Shown here piece by piece: positions 1 through 6,062 of a DNA stretch of 19,378 bases. A program made the translations under genes and the position numbers. This stretch comes from Candidatus Oleimmundimicrobium americanum. GTDB lineage: Bacteria; Actinomycetota; Aquicultoria; UBA3085; Oleimmundimicrobiaceae. Where the stretch lies: positions 1-19,378 of the forward strand of contig DFBH01000041.1 of the NCBI GenBank assembly GCA_002366545.1, read 5' to 3'. Position 1 is the first letter of the stretch, and every line of letters begins with the position of its first letter. The notes under the pieces are model-generated. The model searched no databases. It had not been told where the DNA came from and worked only from the letters and a program-made list of their open reading frames with translations.

Positions 1-1014
1 ATATTCAACTGCGTAGCCGGGACGAGTTAGTTGCGCTGACTCTAACCCCTCAAAGGTCCTTATCATTTCAATCTGGACTTCTTCCGGCAAGCAAGTTAAC
101 AATCCTCTAACATACATTTCCATACCGCGTCTTCCAATGGGTTGGAGAACAACCGGATAATTCGAGTTTTCCTTAAGCTGTTTTACCTCTTCTTTAGCTA
201 AAGAGACCCAACGCTCATCCATTCCAAGCAAGTCTACGACGCCGTTCACATTCTTCTCAATAGAAACATAGGTTTCTGGGTTAATGTTGACAATATAGCA
301 AGCTAATTGCTCTTTCCAATCTGGTTCGTTCAAAGTTGAAATACCGGGGAGCTTTCCGTTGGATCTCCAAATCTCAAACTTCTTTTTATCGATGGTGTTG
401 CCATTAATAACCGGAGCCGATTTTACTTTAAATCGTCCTATCTTGAAATCCAACCCTAAAAACTCCCGTGATAATTCTGCTGGTGAAACCTCACCATTTC
501 TTCCCGCTGAAAATGACGCCGGGCCCACACGGACAACCCCTCTTAAAAACGTCCCGCTGGAGATAATTACGCTTTCGCCAAAAAAATCGCCACTAAATTT
601 TGTTCGAACGCCGGCCACGTAACCACCTTCTGTAATTAAACCAGTTACAACATCTTGCTTAAGAGAAATATTTTTCTTCTTTTCTAAAAAATATTTCATT
701 TTTAAGTGGTATTCACGTTTATCAACCAGGACCTGCTCGCTTTTGTTCTTTGGGTCATTTGCCAGGGAAGCTTTCCGGCTATAGATATAAGTTTCGCTGA
801 CGTTTTCCGCCATTCGTCCACCTAAAACATCTATTTCTTTTAAAAAACCATTTTTTTTAATCTCTCCAATCGATGAACTGCCAGATAACATAGCTATCGA
901 GTCAAGGTTTAGGGTTATAAGTAACACCCTGCAGTTGAGTTGCGAGGCGACCATAGCCGCCTCGCAACCAGCGTGACCTGCACCAACAACTATAATATCA
1001 TATTTTTCTTCCAT
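1..1014 (-). CDS. mnmG: Divergent MnmG/GidA-like FAD protein, N-terminal 338 codons (partial)
   Basis: The reading frame is open from an ATG at 1014 to the left edge, so the C-terminus is missing. The product starts with a dinucleotide-binding fold (VVGAGHAGCEAA, residues 9-20) and keeps other MnmG landmarks: EIDVLGG (60-66), SSGTFLRG (152-159), LACYIVNINPETY (237-249) and RPGYAVEY (331-338). MnmG with MnmE installs the aminomethyl-type group on tRNA wobble uridine 34. Oddities: the family block MSCNPAIGGIGKG is here LSGSSSIGEIKKN (43-55), so the first conserved Cys is Gly45. The second conserved Cys is kept (Cys239). The RLKTGTPPRI block reads RFKVKSAPVI (194-203). It is clearly an MnmG homologue, but its activity is uncertain. 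It follows mnmE by 84 bp; a GGAG ribosome site lies six bases before the ATG. It could be a functionally diverged paralogue. Confidence 0.85.
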   Translation of the reverse strand, partial: MEEKYDIIVVGAGHAGCEAAMVASQLNCRVLLITLNLDSIAMLSGSSSIGEIKKNGFLKEIDVLGGRMAENVSETYIYSRKASLANDPKNKSEQVLVDKREYHLKMKYFLEKKKNISLKQDVVTGLITEGGYVAGVRTKFSGDFFGESVIISSGTFLRGVVRVGPASFSAGRNGEVSPAELSREFLGLDFKIGRFKVKSAPVINGNTIDKKKFEIWRSNGKLPGISTLNEPDWKEQLACYIVNINPETYVSIEKNVNGVVDLLGMDERWVSLAKEEVKQLKENSNYPVVLQPIGRRGMEMYVRGLLTCLPEEVQIEMIRTFEGLESAQLTRPGYAVEY

Positions 1015-1054
1015 TTAATTCTCCACGTTTTTTATTATAAATATCACAAAAACT

Positions 1055-1105
1055 GAAGTAATTTGCCAAAAATTCGCGCTTAAAGAAGATTTGGCAAATT
1101 ACTTC
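1055..1105 (-). terminator. Perfect 16-bp inverted repeat spanning the mnmE stop codon
   Basis: The arms gaagtaatttgccaaa (1055-1070) and tttggcaaattacttc (1090-1105) are exact reverse complements separated by 19 bases. In the direction of mnmE transcription the hairpin is followed by AGTTTTTG, a short T run. The right arm includes the mnmE stop codon (1099-1101) and its last codons. The stem is A+T-rich, so it may act as a weak terminator or attenuator, or as an mRNA-processing or protective structure, between mnmE and mnmG. The repeat is seen directly; its role is inferred. Confidence 0.5.
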
Positions 1106-2481
1106 CCTATGCAAAACCGAGAAAATATTCTGTCTAACAAATCTTCGTCGGTTACCTTTCCTATAATTTCACCAAGCCCCTCGGCGGCATCCCTTAATGG
1201 AACCACAACGAATTCTTCGGACTCGTTTTCCTTTAGAGCTTTTTGGGTTTCTCTTAATCCGTCCCGCGTCTTAACCAGGGATTTTTTATGTCTAACGTTG
1301 GTTAAAAGCACGTTCTCTGCAAAGTTTGCTCCGCCAGAAAAAACCGCATTACCCATAGCCTCCTCGAGTTCTTTTATCCCTTCTCCTTTTGTGGCCGAAA
1401 TCTTGGTGGTTTTCTTAAAATCATAAATATCTTCGAGCTCTTTCTTGTTTAGTTTCTTCGGGAGATCTGACTTATTTAAAACGAGGATTGCTTTTTTGTT
1501 TTTTAGTTCCTTGCCTATTTCAACATCTTCTTTCCCTAAATGCTCACTAGAGTCCACCACAAACAGAACCAGCTCCGCCTCCAAAAGCGACTTTCTGGCA
1601 AACTCCACCCCCATCTGCTCTGCCTCGCTTTCCGGATGCCTAATTCCAGCCGTGTCATGTATTATTATAGGAATACCGTTTATGCTTATAGTTTCTTCAA
1701 TAACATCCCTGGTAGTTCCTGGTGCAGATGTTACAATACACCTTTTTTCCCTTAAAAGTGCGTTTAATAAACTTGACTTGCCCACATTGGGTCGACCAAT
1801 TATGGTTGTACGAACGCCGTCCCTGAGCACTCGTCCACTTTCCCACTCGTTTAATAACACTAAAACCCTTTGGAGCACATCGTTTATTTTTAACCCAAGC
1901 TCCACTCGAGGCAAAATCTCAACATCCTCATCCGAAAAATCTACTGCTGCCTCTAGTTGTGCCAACACGTCTAAAACAACTTCCATTATTTCGTTTATTT
2001 TTTCTGATAATGCCCCTTGTACCTGGTGCATTGCAGCCTTCAAGCTCGCTTCGGTACGCGAGTTTATTATGTCTATCACGGCCTCGGCCTGAGCTAAATC
2101 AATTCTCCCATTTAAAAAAGCTCTCCTTGTAAATTCTCCTGGTTCCGCAAGGCGCGCTCCATTCATCAAAAGAACACTTAAAACCTCTCTAAGGGGAATT
2201 ATTCCACCGTGACAATTAAATTCTACAACATCTTCCCTGGTATATGTCAAAGGGGCTCTCATAAAACTCACAAGCACCTCATCTATTTTGTTGCCAGTGT
2301 TGGGGTTAACAACATAACCATAGCGAACAACATGGGAATCGTCCCCTATTTTTTTGCCTTTAGGTGAAACAAACACCTTGTTAGCAATATTTATTGCATC
2401 GTTTCCACTAAGCCGCACCATTCCTATCCCGGAGCTCCCCAAAGGAGTGGAAATTGCCGCAATTGTGTCCTGAAAATACAT
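1099..2481 (-). CDS. mnmE: tRNA modification GTPase MnmE (TrmE)
   Basis: This 460-residue protein has the usual family length. The N-terminal tetrahydrofolate-binding domain begins DTIAAISTPLGSSGIG and contains YTREDVVEFNCHGG (80-93). The helical domain carries EPGEFTRRAFLNGRIDLAQAEA (113-134). The inserted G domain has G1 GRPNVGKS (229-236), G2 APGTTRD (253-259), G3 DTAG (276-279), G4 NKSD (336-339) and a G5-like SATKGEG. The C-terminus ends FCIGK, giving the catalytic C-[IL]-G-K motif at Cys457. MnmE acts with MnmG on tRNA U34 using GTP hydrolysis and a folate one-carbon unit. All motifs are intact, in contrast to the adjacent MnmG. The ATG at 2481 has GAGG ten bases upstream. A promoter candidate lies about 130 bp upstream, separate from the jag operon. 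Confidence 0.97.
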   Translation of the reverse strand: MYFQDTIAAISTPLGSSGIGMVRLSGNDAINIANKVFVSPKGKKIGDDSHVVRYGYVVNPNTGNKIDEVLVSFMRAPLTYTREDVVEFNCHGGIIPLREVLSVLLMNGARLAEPGEFTRRAFLNGRIDLAQAEAVIDIINSRTEASLKAAMHQVQGALSEKINEIMEVVLDVLAQLEAAVDFSDEDVEILPRVELGLKINDVLQRVLVLLNEWESGRVLRDGVRTTIIGRPNVGKSSLLNALLREKRCIVTSAPGTTRDVIEETISINGIPIIIHDTAGIRHPESEAEQMGVEFARKSLLEAELVLFVVDSSEHLGKEDVEIGKELKNKKAILVLNKSDLPKKLNKKELEDIYDFKKTTKISATKGEGIKELEEAMGNAVFSGGANFAENVLLTNVRHKKSLVKTRDGLRETQKALKENESEEFVVVPLRDAAEGLGEIIGKVTDEDLLDRIFSRFCIGK

Positions 2482-2612
2482 GTCTATCTTACCTCACATT
2501 GTTTAATCAACGGAGTCTCCTTTTGGCACTGCTGTCCCTTGCCGATCAAGCGATGTCCTGAGTAAAACCCCTCCATTAAAAACCATAAAACCCTGCGGTA
2601 GAGGACAAAGCA

Positions 2613-2621
2613 ATTATACCA
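2613..2621 (-). promoter_or_regulatory. Extended -10 promoter candidate for mnmE-mnmG
   Basis: On the minus strand the sequence reads TGGTATAAT, a consensus TATAAT (2613-2618) preceded by the TGn extension. No good -35 hexamer is seen at 16-18 bases, as is common for extended -10 promoters. It would start a leader of roughly 125 bases before mnmE. The same TGGTATAAT string occurs upstream of gyrB. Confidence 0.5.
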
Positions 2622-2656
2622 GTATTGCAAATAGGTGGGGGTTTAATTTTAAGAGA

Positions 2657-2676
2657 TATGTTTCACGTGAAACATA
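2657..2676. promoter_or_regulatory. parS centromere site (ParB-binding palindrome)
   Basis: The core TGTTTCACGTGAAACA (2659-2674) matches the widely conserved bacterial parS consensus exactly. The perfect palindrome extends to 20 bp, starting and ending with the TA/TA pairs at 2657-2676. ParB (Spo0J) nucleates here and, with ParA and SMC, organises and segregates the origin region. It lies about 2.4 kb from the oriC candidate, in the jag-mnmE gap. No second copy was found in the window. parA and parB are not in the window; by family synteny they would lie left of mnmG. Confidence 0.93.
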
Positions 2677-2723
2677 AAGAAGAAAGCACAGTTAAAACAA
2701 GGTTTTTGGTTTTTTCACCCTCT

Positions 2724-3341
2724 TTAAACCGGGTGGATTATTACTCTTCTGTCAGATCCTTCGCCCTCGCTTATTGTTTGAACTCTCGGATCACTGCTTA
2801 ATGTCTCATGTATTATTTTTCTTTCAAATGGATCCATGGACCTTAAAGAGATGGCCCTACCTTCTAAAACAGCCTCTTCTGCCAATCTCTCTGCCAGCTC
2901 TTTTAAGGTTTTTTCTGTACGGAGACGATATCCCTCAATGTCGAGAACTACGGGCATTCTTGTTTTTTCTCCTTTGTTCGCCGCAATTCCAAGGATATAT
3001 TGAAGAGCCCGGAGCGTGGACCCGTGTCGTCCAATAAGAATACCGAGACCTTCCCCCTCCATATTAAAATGAAGTCTGCCCTCAATTTCAACATTCGCGA
3101 TATCGGCTTCTAAACTAAACCTTTCGAGAATTTTCTCAAGAAGCCTGGTTGCCCTTACTACTCTTTTATCTTTAACAATTATTTTTACCCTTGCGGTTTT
3201 TTTATCGAACCCCAAAAGCCCCTTCTTGTTCTCTCTTAAAATCTCCACCTCAACCTCATTACGGGATACACTGAGCTCATCAAGAGCAGTTTGAACTGCT
3301 TCTTCTATTGTTTTCCCTTCGGCCTCAACCACTCTATCCAT
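2724..3341 (-). CDS. jag: Jag/KhpB (EloR-type) KH and R3H domain RNA-binding protein
   Basis: The 205-residue product matches the family in length and domain order. The Jag-N region (about 1-55) includes EVEILRENKKGLLGFDKK. A KH domain follows (about 85-130) with the GxxG loop as GRHG. The R3H domain (about 135-205) carries the R-x3-H motif in FERKIIHE. Jag proteins bind RNA and, with KhpA, influence cell elongation and envelope synthesis in Gram-positive bacteria. The ATG at 3341 overlaps the yidC stop by one base (TAATG), implying translational coupling, and GGGGAG precedes it by about seven bases. It is the last gene of the rpmH operon; no convincing terminator is seen after it. Confidence 0.93.
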   Translation of the reverse strand: MDRVVEAEGKTIEEAVQTALDELSVSRNEVEVEILRENKKGLLGFDKKTARVKIIVKDKRVVRATRLLEKILERFSLEADIANVEIEGRLHFNMEGEGLGILIGRHGSTLRALQYILGIAANKGEKTRMPVVLDIEGYRLRTEKTLKELAERLAEEAVLEGRAISLRSMDPFERKIIHETLSSDPRVQTISEGEGSDRRVIIHPV

Positions 3342-4030
3342 TAATTACTCCCCTTCGGTTGGTTGAAGTTTTTTGCAATAAAATATTGCTGAACCACAGC
3401 TAAAATATTAAATGTAACCCAATAGATAAGAACCCCTGCCGGTAGAGTGAGTCCAATTACAACCATAAACGCTGTCATCGGAAGCAACATCTTCTCTTGC
3501 TGAGGATCAGTCGACATCATCTTTTGCATAAAATATTGGCTAATCACCATTAAAATAATTAATATACCAAATGGTATTAAGTCGTTCCCGGACTTCATGC
3601 TTTTCCAAGGGATAGCTGTTAAGCTAGAGATACCAAGAAATCTGGTCACTGCCAACTTCGCAAACATTTCTTTGTTTGCACCCGCTCCGCTTCCCAACAG
3701 CCGGAACAAGGCAAAGAAAACAGGGAGCTGAAGCAGAAGTGGGAGACACCCCCCAAATGGATTTATTTTATTCTCACTATAAAACTTCATCGTCTCTTGG
3801 CCGAGCTTCTCTTTATCGTTTTTGTATTTCTCCTGCAACTTTTTAATCTCGGGTTGCCATTTTTTCATGCTCTCCATAGACTTTGTTTGCTTTATGGTTA
3901 ACGGCAACAAAACAATTTTAATGATAACCGTTAAAAGAATTATTGACCAACCCCAACTATTGATATATCCATTAAAAAAAATCAAAACCTGGCGCAAAAT
4001 ATCTATAATTGGCTCTAAAATCTGAGACAC
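3341..4030 (-). CDS. yidC: Membrane protein insertase YidC/Oxa1, short form
   Basis: The 229-residue protein inserts and folds membrane proteins, alone or with SecYEG. It has the short Oxa1-like layout without the large periplasmic domain of Gram-negative YidC. Hydrophobic segments lie near 26-46, 94-113, about 150-168 and 180-218. The conserved block NPFGGCLPLLLQLPVFFALF precedes the second membrane segment, and a charged cytoplasmic hairpin (about 46-85) is present. The position of the conserved groove arginine in the first segment is lysine (VIIKIVLLPL, Lys38), which keeps the positive charge. No lipoprotein signal peptide is evident. The start is GTG at 4030, with AAGGAAGGGG seven bases upstream and yidD ending 15 bases before. 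It is coupled to jag downstream. Confidence 0.94.
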   Translation of the reverse strand: MSQILEPIIDILRQVLIFFNGYINSWGWSIILLTVIIKIVLLPLTIKQTKSMESMKKWQPEIKKLQEKYKNDKEKLGQETMKFYSENKINPFGGCLPLLLQLPVFFALFRLLGSGAGANKEMFAKLAVTRFLGISSLTAIPWKSMKSGNDLIPFGILIILMVISQYFMQKMMSTDPQQEKMLLPMTAFMVVIGLTLPAGVLIYWVTFNILAVVQQYFIAKNFNQPKGSN

Positions 4031-4045
4031 TTAAAAACCCCTTCC

Positions 4046-4255
4046 TTATTTTACCGGATCGTACCCTCCTGCAGAAAAAGGGTGGCACCTTAAAACCCTC
4101 TTTACAGAAATAAACAAACCTTTCCAAATTCCATATTTTTCCAGTGCATCTATGGTGTACTGTGAACAGCTGGGATAATAACGACACGAGGGTAAAATGG
4201 CTCTTGAAATGCTTTTTTGATATATCTCTATGAGTATAATTAATAAATCTTTCAT
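4046..4255 (-). CDS. yidD: Membrane protein insertion efficiency factor YidD
   Basis: This small protein of 69 residues has the diagnostic pattern CRYYPSCSQYTIDALEKYG (24-42), followed by GLFISVKRVLRCHPF and GGYDPVK at the C-terminus. The three cysteines of the family are present. YidD is a membrane-associated protein thought to assist YidC-dependent insertion. Its ATG overlaps the rnpA stop in an ATGA arrangement (4252-4255), and yidC follows after 15 bases, so the three genes are probably translated in sequence from one transcript. Confidence 0.95.
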   Translation of the reverse strand: MKDLLIILIEIYQKSISRAILPSCRYYPSCSQYTIDALEKYGIWKGLFISVKRVLRCHPFSAGGYDPVK

Positions 4256-4593
4256 TTTTTTAACTGGCCTGCCTTACAAAGCACATTTAAGAAAGAGTTT
4301 TCTACTTCCAAAAAACTTTTTCTTTTTAGGGCCCCTCGCGCCACAATCACCAGATCGTAGCCCTCTTTTATATTACCCCTATTTAACCTGTAAACCTCTT
4401 TTAAAAACCTTTTCACCCTGTTTCGCTCAACAGCCGTTCCAAACCTTTTCCCTACAGAATACCCAATTCTTGTTTTTCCAAATTTTTCCTTTTTTAATTT
4501 CCATAACACAAGTTCTCTGTTTTTAAAAACTGTGCCCTTATTATATACTTCACGATAGTCGTTTTTCTTGGTTATACGCAAACTGTTTGTCAT
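4252..4593 (-). CDS. rnpA: Ribonuclease P protein component
   Basis: RnpA is the protein subunit of RNase P, which matures tRNA 5' ends together with the M1 RNA. The product (113 residues from the ATG at 4593) begins with the typical SLRITKKNDYREVYNKG. It contains the RNA-binding signature region KRFGTAVERNRVKRFLKEVYR, in which the RNR box is intact. An in-frame TTG at 4602, immediately after the rpmH stop, would add three residues. The ATG is preferred because it matches usual family starts; neither has a good ribosome site, suggesting coupling to rpmH translation. It overlaps yidD by four bases. Confidence 0.93.
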   Translation of the reverse strand: MTNSLRITKKNDYREVYNKGTVFKNRELVLWKLKKEKFGKTRIGYSVGKRFGTAVERNRVKRFLKEVYRLNRGNIKEGYDLVIVARGALKRKSFLEVENSFLNVLCKAGQLKK

Positions 4594-4602
4594 TTTATAC
4601 AA

Positions 4603-4737
4603 TTACACAGAAAGTCTTTTTCTCCCTTTTCTCCGACGGGCCGCCAATATATTTTTTCCCGCTGTTGTGCTCATTCGTTTACGAAAACCGTGTACTTTTT
4701 TTCTTTTTCTTGTGTTTGGTTGAAATGTTCTTTTCAA
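4603..4737 (-). CDS. rpmH: 50S ribosomal protein L34
   Basis: The 44-residue, very basic product reads [18 protein letters not shown], then [20 protein letters not shown], ending RLSV. This is textbook L34 in both sequence and length. The start is TTG at 4737: a perfect AGGAGGT ribosome site (4746-4752) sits nine bases upstream. A longer in-frame extension back to 4878 has no homology to L34 and crosses the promoter, so it is rejected. It is the first gene of the minus-strand operon. Confidence 0.96.
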   Translation of the reverse strand: MKRTFQPNTRKRKKVHGFRKRMSTTAGKNILAARRRKGRKRLSV

Positions 4738-4776
4738 GGGGGCTGACCTCCTGTTTATTTCTTTACGAGCCGTGTT

Positions 4777-4805
4777 ATTATAACGTGGCACATAGAACGT
4801 GTCAA
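4777..4805 (-). promoter_or_regulatory. Perfect-consensus sigma70-type promoter of the rpmH operon
   Basis: Minus strand: TTGACA (4800-4805), a 17-base spacer, then TATAAT (4777-4782). Both hexamers and the spacing are ideal. Initiation about seven bases downstream would give a short leader of roughly 30-35 bases, ending in the AGGAGGT site of rpmH. Such strength fits a ribosomal protein operon. Confidence 0.92.
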
Positions 4806-5201
4806 GGAAAATGGAGTTAAACCTGTTTTTTGAAATAAAAAACCCCTTGTCTAAAAAATATTGTTTGGTTCTCGCCACACTTTGCTATAATTGATTTACT
4901 TTTCAAAAAAATGAAATCTTTCTTGAAAAACATGAAAAAAGGAAAGTGGTTAAAGCTGCGGGGTTTAAAGATTTAACAAATAAGGAACTTTAACTTTCTC
5001 AAGATTTCCACAACTGTGGAAGGATATGTGGATAAGTTTTAGGTTTTTCCACTTAACACACTTTCAAATAAAGTAAGCTTTAAGCAAATGTTTATGTGAA
5101 ATCTTTACTTGAGACTTAAATTTAATCGTTTTAAGAAGTGGGTGTTTTGCGGTTATTGATTTATCCACAAACACCTTAAGATAATTGTGGAGTGTTGTCT
5201 T
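4806..5201. other. Candidate replication origin oriC (DnaA-box region)
   Basis: This non-coding stretch lies at the divergence point between the rpmH and dnaA gene groups. It holds two perfect DnaA boxes: TGTGGATAA at 5027-5035 (minus orientation) and TTATCCACA at 5161-5169 (plus orientation). Weaker relatives are present: an inverted pair TTCCACA-AC-TGTGGAA (5006-5021), TTTTCCACT (5045-5053) and TGTGGAGTG (5186-5194). Between the two perfect boxes lies A+T-rich sequence that could unwind. An imperfect inverted repeat (gaaagtggttaaag 4942-4955 against ctttaactttc 4988-4998) precedes the boxes. The origin may be bipartite, with a second A+T-rich part in the dnaA-dnaN gap. A GC-skew plot over the chromosome would confirm the switch here. 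Confidence 0.82.
4883..4891 (+). promoter_or_regulatory. Divergent extended -10 promoter candidate entering oriC
   Basis: TGC followed by TATAAT (4886-4891) forms an extended -10 element on the plus strand, back to back with the rpmH promoter. No strong -35 is visible. A transcript from here would cross the origin region and could reach the ATPase gene at 5202 after a leader of about 300 bases. Its function is inferred. Confidence 0.35.
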
Positions 5202-6041
5202 GTGAAAAATTTTTTAGAAAAAATATTAACAGAAAAGAGCAACCAGGTAAGTGGGGGGAATAAAGGCGAAAAAACTATTGGTCCCCTAAAATCCCACCCT
5301 AAAGAAAAGACGAATGCTAGAATCGCCATTTATGATTCTCTTTCTTCTATTCCGCGCATTATTAAGCTTTCAAGCTCAGATTATCAAGAGTTTATAAATA
5401 TCTTAAGCACAAAAACATATCAATTATCGCAAGAAAAAGGGGGCTCTATTCCTTTTACAATTATTAAAGAGTTAATAGAAAACCTTATACACGCACATTT
5501 TAAAGAAATTATCATAACGATCTTAAACAGTGGAAATACAATAAAAATATCCGACCAAGGCCCCGGGATAAAAAACAAAGAGATGGTATTTGAACCAGGC
5601 TTTTCCACAGCCAACCAAGAGATGAAAAAAATAATAAAGGGTGTTGGATCCGGTTTACCGATAACAAAGGAGATATTATCTTTCTCTGGGGGCTCAATTA
5701 AAATAGAGGATAACCTTAGTTCCGGGTGTGTTATAACAATTAATCTTCCACCAACTCCATACCCGCCACTTAAAAACATTAAAAAATCCACCATAAATCA
5801 AGATAAAACCTCTTTTAAACTCAACCTTTCCAACCGACAAAAAAAAGTGTTATTCTTAGTTACGGAAATGGGGCCCATTGGCCCATCAGATATCACTAAA
5901 GAATTAAAGATTAGTTTAAGTACAGCGTATAGAGATCTTTTATTTCTTGAAGATATGGGTTTAGTTAAGGCCAACAAGCAAGGAAAAAGGAGTTTAACCC
6001 AAAAAGGTATAAAATATCTAGAAATATTTCTTAAATTATAA
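5202..6041 (+). CDS. Unrecognised protein: histidine-kinase-type ATPase domain plus C-terminal winged helix
   Basis: I do not recognise a named family. The 279-residue product has an HATPase_c (GHKL) fold at about 60-185. Its boxes are an N box (ELIENLIHAH, Glu90 and Asn94), a G1 box (DQGPGI, 118-123), an F-box-like VFEPGFST (129-136) and a G2 box (GVGSGLPITKEI, 147-158). No phosphoacceptor H-box or dimerisation helix pair precedes it, no membrane segment is seen, and the first 40 residues are polar. A linker (about 184-205) leads to a winged-helix domain (207-279) with a helix-turn-helix (GPSDITKELKISLSTAYRDL) and a wing near VKANKQGKRSL. The start is GTG at 5202, with GGAG nine bases before; a GTG at 5187 is in frame but less well placed. 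It ends 21 bp before dnaA, so the two are probably co-transcribed. An ATP-sensing DNA-binding regulator of dnaA or oriC is a plausible inference. Confidence 0.85.
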   Translation: MKNFLEKILTEKSNQVSGGNKGEKTIGPLKSHPKEKTNARIAIYDSLSSIPRIIKLSSSDYQEFINILSTKTYQLSQEKGGSIPFTIIKELIENLIHAHFKEIIITILNSGNTIKISDQGPGIKNKEMVFEPGFSTANQEMKKIIKGVGSGLPITKEILSFSGGSIKIEDNLSSGCVITINLPPTPYPPLKNIKKSTINQDKTSFKLNLSNRQKKVLFLVTEMGPIGPSDITKELKISLSTAYRDLLFLEDMGLVKANKQGKRSLTQKGIKYLEIFLKL

Positions 6042-6062
6042 GTAATTTTTAGGAGTCTTATC

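Noticed and set aside
359..622. Plus-strand open frame of 87 codons
   Set aside because: It is antisense to the MnmG-like reading frame, which has clear family motifs across this region.
1445..2092. Plus-strand open frame of 215 codons antisense to mnmE
   Set aside because: It lies wholly within the well-supported MnmE gene, is serine/threonine-rich as expected for a reverse shadow frame, and has no recognisable domain.
4738..4878. A longer in-frame version of rpmH starting at 4878 (91 residues)
   Set aside because: The added N-terminal part crosses the perfect promoter and has no L34 similarity. The TTG at 4737 has an ideal AGGAGGT and gives the standard 44-residue protein.
5109..5137. TTGAGA-17-TAAGAA as the promoter of the ATPase-dnaA unit
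   Set aside because: The -10 part matches the consensus at only three of six positions. A promoter must exist nearby, but this one cannot be supported.
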